Shown: piece after piece, positions 62,101 through 64,000 of the stretch
Position numbering within the stretch: position 1 is the first letter of the stretch
Layout of the letters: each line of letters starts with the position of its first letter
Source of the DNA: Bdellovibrionales bacterium
GTDB lineage: Bacteria > Bdellovibrionota > FAC87 > UBA2466
NCBI GenBank assembly: GCA_005776395.1
Contig: SXPJ01000103.1
Coordinates: 1 to 64,000, forward strand
Length of the DNA stretch: 64,000 nt
Direction of reading: 5' to 3'
Notes under the pieces: generated by a model
What the model was told of the DNA's origin: nothing
What the model saw: only the letters and a program-made list of their open reading frames with translations
Database searches by the model: none
Position numbers and translations under genes: made by a program

Positions 62101-64000
62101 TTGCGTAAACAAAGTTTTATAAATTCTGCCTTTGTTTTTTTGCTGCTTTGGGTGAGCTCTATTTCCATCTATGGAGCTAGTAATATTGTTTCGTCAATCG
62201 AGATTCATGGGAATAGAAAGATTGAAACAGATGCGGTTAAGCAAAAGCTTCAAACTCGAATAGGTGAACCTCTTTCAAAGGATTTGGTTCGAGAAGATAT
62301 TCGTTCTCTATTTATGCTGGGTTTTTTTGAAGATGTTTCTGTTCTTGAGGAAGAGACGGAAAAGGGCTTGAAACTTGTTTTCAATGTCAAAGAGAAACCT
62401 ACAATTGCAAAAATTGAATATGAAGGGCTTGAGTCATTAGAAAAAGATGATTTAAAAGATTTAGTCTTAGTTAAAGAATATGAACTGTTAAATCGGCAGA
62501 AACTAAATGAATCGGTCGAAAAAATTGTTCAGAAGTATGAGGAAAAGGGATACTACTTAGCCGATGTTCATTATAAGGTGACCCCCTTACCTAATAGCGG
62601 CGAAGTCGTTGTGACTTTCAAAGCCCAAGAAAATGACAAAATCACAGTTAAAAAAATTAACATTATTGGAAATAAAGTTCTTTCGACTGATGATCTCAAA
62701 CGGGTGATGCAGACCAAAGAAGGGGGCGCATTTTCTTGGTTGACCGGTAGTGGGTCCTATCGTGAAGTGGTGTTTGAAAGAGATATTGCTGCCTTGGGTT
62801 TCTATTATGGAACTATGGGGTATGTTCGAGCTAGATTCGGCAAACCTGAAGTGACCGTGTCTCCTGATAAGAAATGGATTTACATTACATTTTATGTCGA
62901 AGAGGGGTTTCAGTACACGGTAGGAAATGTTGATTTTGGTGGGGAGCTTCTTTTCACACGCTCGGAGTTGAGCGATAACATGGAGCTAATTTCCGGAGAT
63001 GTTTTTAATACGGAAACCTTAAGACGAGATACTTTAAGACTGACTGAAAAGTATGGAGACTTGGGTTACGCCTTCGCTAACATTATACCTCAACCCATTA
63101 TTCATGATGATACTCGCCAGGTGGATATCACTTTTGATATCGATAGAGGCCAACGAGTTTATATTGGAAAAATTACTATCTCTAGTAATACGAAAACCAA
63201 AGATAAAGTCGTTCGTAGAGAACTCACGATTCATGAGGGAGAGCTCTACAAGGGAACGAAAAAACGAGAGAGCAAAGAGAATGTGACTCGTCTTGGTTAC
63301 TTTGATTCGGTCGAGTTCCATCAGACGACCTCCAAAGAGGATTCCAATGTCGTTGATATTGATGTGAAAGTTAAAGAGAGATCTACAGGTCAATTGGTTA
63401 TTGGGGCGGGTTACTCTACTGGAGGAGTGGGGTTTATTGCTAATGCCCAATTGTCTCAGAATAATTTCTTGGGTAATGGACAGGTCGCAAGTTTTTCAGC
63501 TCAAATTCAGACCGGGACTAAGCTTTACGAATATTCTTTGAGTTTCCAGGAGCCCTACTATGGAGCCACTTTATGGAGTATGGGAGGAGATCTCTACCAG
63601 GTTCGAAGAAATGTAGCGGTTCTAGAAGCTGTTAACAGCTTTGAAGAGATTAAGACGGGTTCCGCTGTTAAATTGGGTCATCCAGTTTATAACTTTATGA
63701 ACCTCTTTTTGACCTACAAGTTTGAGCACGCCTATGTGCGTCCGTCGAGTATCATTGATAAGACCCTCTATCCTAAAGAGGATGTGAACGGCTATACCAG
63801 TTCACTGGCTGGAAATCTTATTTATGACAAGAGAGATGACCGACTTGATCCCAGAGATGGTTTCTATGGAAGTCTCACTTCGGAATATGCGGGCTTAGGA
63901 GGGGATAGATACTTTGTTAAATCTACTGCGACCGCGAAATATTTTTATCCCATTATTTGGGACTTTGTTTTCAGATTAAATGTCACGGGTTCTAATATTT
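62101..64000 (+). CDS. bamA: Outer-membrane protein assembly factor BamA, 3' end outside window
   Basis: The frame runs open to the end of the window (633 codons). After a signal peptide (FVFLLLWVSSISIYGA) come five POTRA-type repeats, visible as beta-alpha-alpha-beta units: EIHGNRKIETDAVKQKL with LFMLGFFEDV, KIEYEGLESLEKDDL, KKINIIGNKVLSTDDL, the GNVDFGG unit, and ITISSNTKTKDKVVRREL. The barrel begins near residue 430 (LVIGAGYSTGGVGF), and the NLIYDKRDDRLDPRDGFYG motif of the Omp85 family is present near the end. BamA inserts barrel proteins into the outer membrane. The start is TTG at 62101 or 62089; AGAGAAGAG lies right before it. Its place after lolCD is shared by many deltaproteobacterial-type genomes. 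Confidence 0.93.
   Translation, partial: MRKQSFINSAFVFLLLWVSSISIYGASNIVSSIEIHGNRKIETDAVKQKLQTRIGEPLSKDLVREDIRSLFMLGFFEDVSVLEEETEKGLKLVFNVKEKPTIAKIEYEGLESLEKDDLKDLVLVKEYELLNRQKLNESVEKIVQKYEEKGYYLADVHYKVTPLPNSGEVVVTFKAQENDKITVKKINIIGNKVLSTDDLKRVMQTKEGGAFSWLTGSGSYREVVFERDIAALGFYYGTMGYVRARFGKPEVTVSPDKKWIYITFYVEEGFQYTVGNVDFGGELLFTRSELSDNMELISGDVFNTETLRRDTLRLTEKYGDLGYAFANIIPQPIIHDDTRQVDITFDIDRGQRVYIGKITISSNTKTKDKVVRRELTIHEGELYKGTKKRESKENVTRLGYFDSVEFHQTTSKEDSNVVDIDVKVKERSTGQLVIGAGYSTGGVGFIANAQLSQNNFLGNGQVASFSAQIQTGTKLYEYSLSFQEPYYGATLWSMGGDLYQVRRNVAVLEAVNSFEEIKTGSAVKLGHPVYNFMNLFLTYKFEHAYVRPSSIIDKTLYPKEDVNGYTSSLAGNLIYDKRDDRLDPRDGFYGSLTSEYAGLGGDRYFVKSTATAKYFYPIIWDFVFRLNVTGSNI

Overview
Bases 1 to about 1263 and bases 1264 to 64000 look like DNA from two different organisms. 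The first stretch is very GC-rich, with codons ending mostly in G or C. It carries a 5'-truncated short-chain dehydrogenase and a serine hydrolase lipoprotein cut off mid-gene. Composition then drops abruptly to AT-rich, and a reverse-strand secreted-protein gene is also cut at that point. Both flanking genes are broken at the same place, which fits a chimeric contig join better than ordinary gene transfer. The remaining ~62.7 kb suggests a Gram-negative bacterium of the Bdellovibrionota (Bdellovibrio-like) or a related deltaproteobacterial lineage. This is inferred from gene content (many lipoproteins and outer-membrane proteins, Lol and Bam machinery, class II ribonucleotide reductase, paired ArsA-type ATPases, a bc-type complex with multihaem cytochrome) and not from a database search.

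Layout: folD and coaE converge (1.77-3.24 kb). A secreted orphan protein, decayed relics and a family-2 glycosyltransferase follow. Three large GT-C-like membrane proteins are coded on the reverse strand (5.57-9.73 kb) and a fourth diverges from them (9.9-11.3 kb). Next come an exported SAM-hydrolase-like lipoprotein and an M42-type peptidase (11.4-13.5 kb), several small secreted proteins, a TPR/GT-C membrane protein (15.4-17.1 kb), a lipoprotein and a beta-barrel protein. A nested palindromic element lies at 18.8-19.0 kb. dedA-polA, a structured leader with nrdJ, an orphan DNA methyltransferase, a sigma-54-preceded outer-membrane protein, a PLP decarboxylase and glpD run to 31.5 kb.

From 31.9 to 38.6 kb a single gene codes for a ~2230-residue protein. 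It has a signal anchor, an HD-phosphohydrolase-like region, a cyclic-nucleotide-binding-like fold, duplicated coiled coils, a long hydrophobic stretch and a repeated tail. Its composition differs from its neighbours and it is the most novel-looking object here. After it come a Gln-rich PEGA-like protein, a compact helicase/nuclease pair (AddAB-like), an SDR, a chalcone-isomerase-like secreted protein and a Gly-Pro repeat protein. A four-gene reverse operon then codes for a lipase-like hydrolase, two complementary ArsA-like ATPases and a HAMP membrane protein.

The last part (50-64 kb) is core envelope and energy metabolism: Rieske protein, cytochrome b6-like, subunit-IV-like and octahaem cytochrome c genes behind a good sigma-70 promoter; an LpoB-like lipoprotein with its COG3014-like partner; valS; lolC/E, lolD and the start of bamA, which runs off the window. 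No rRNA, tRNA, CRISPR array or intact insertion sequence was seen.
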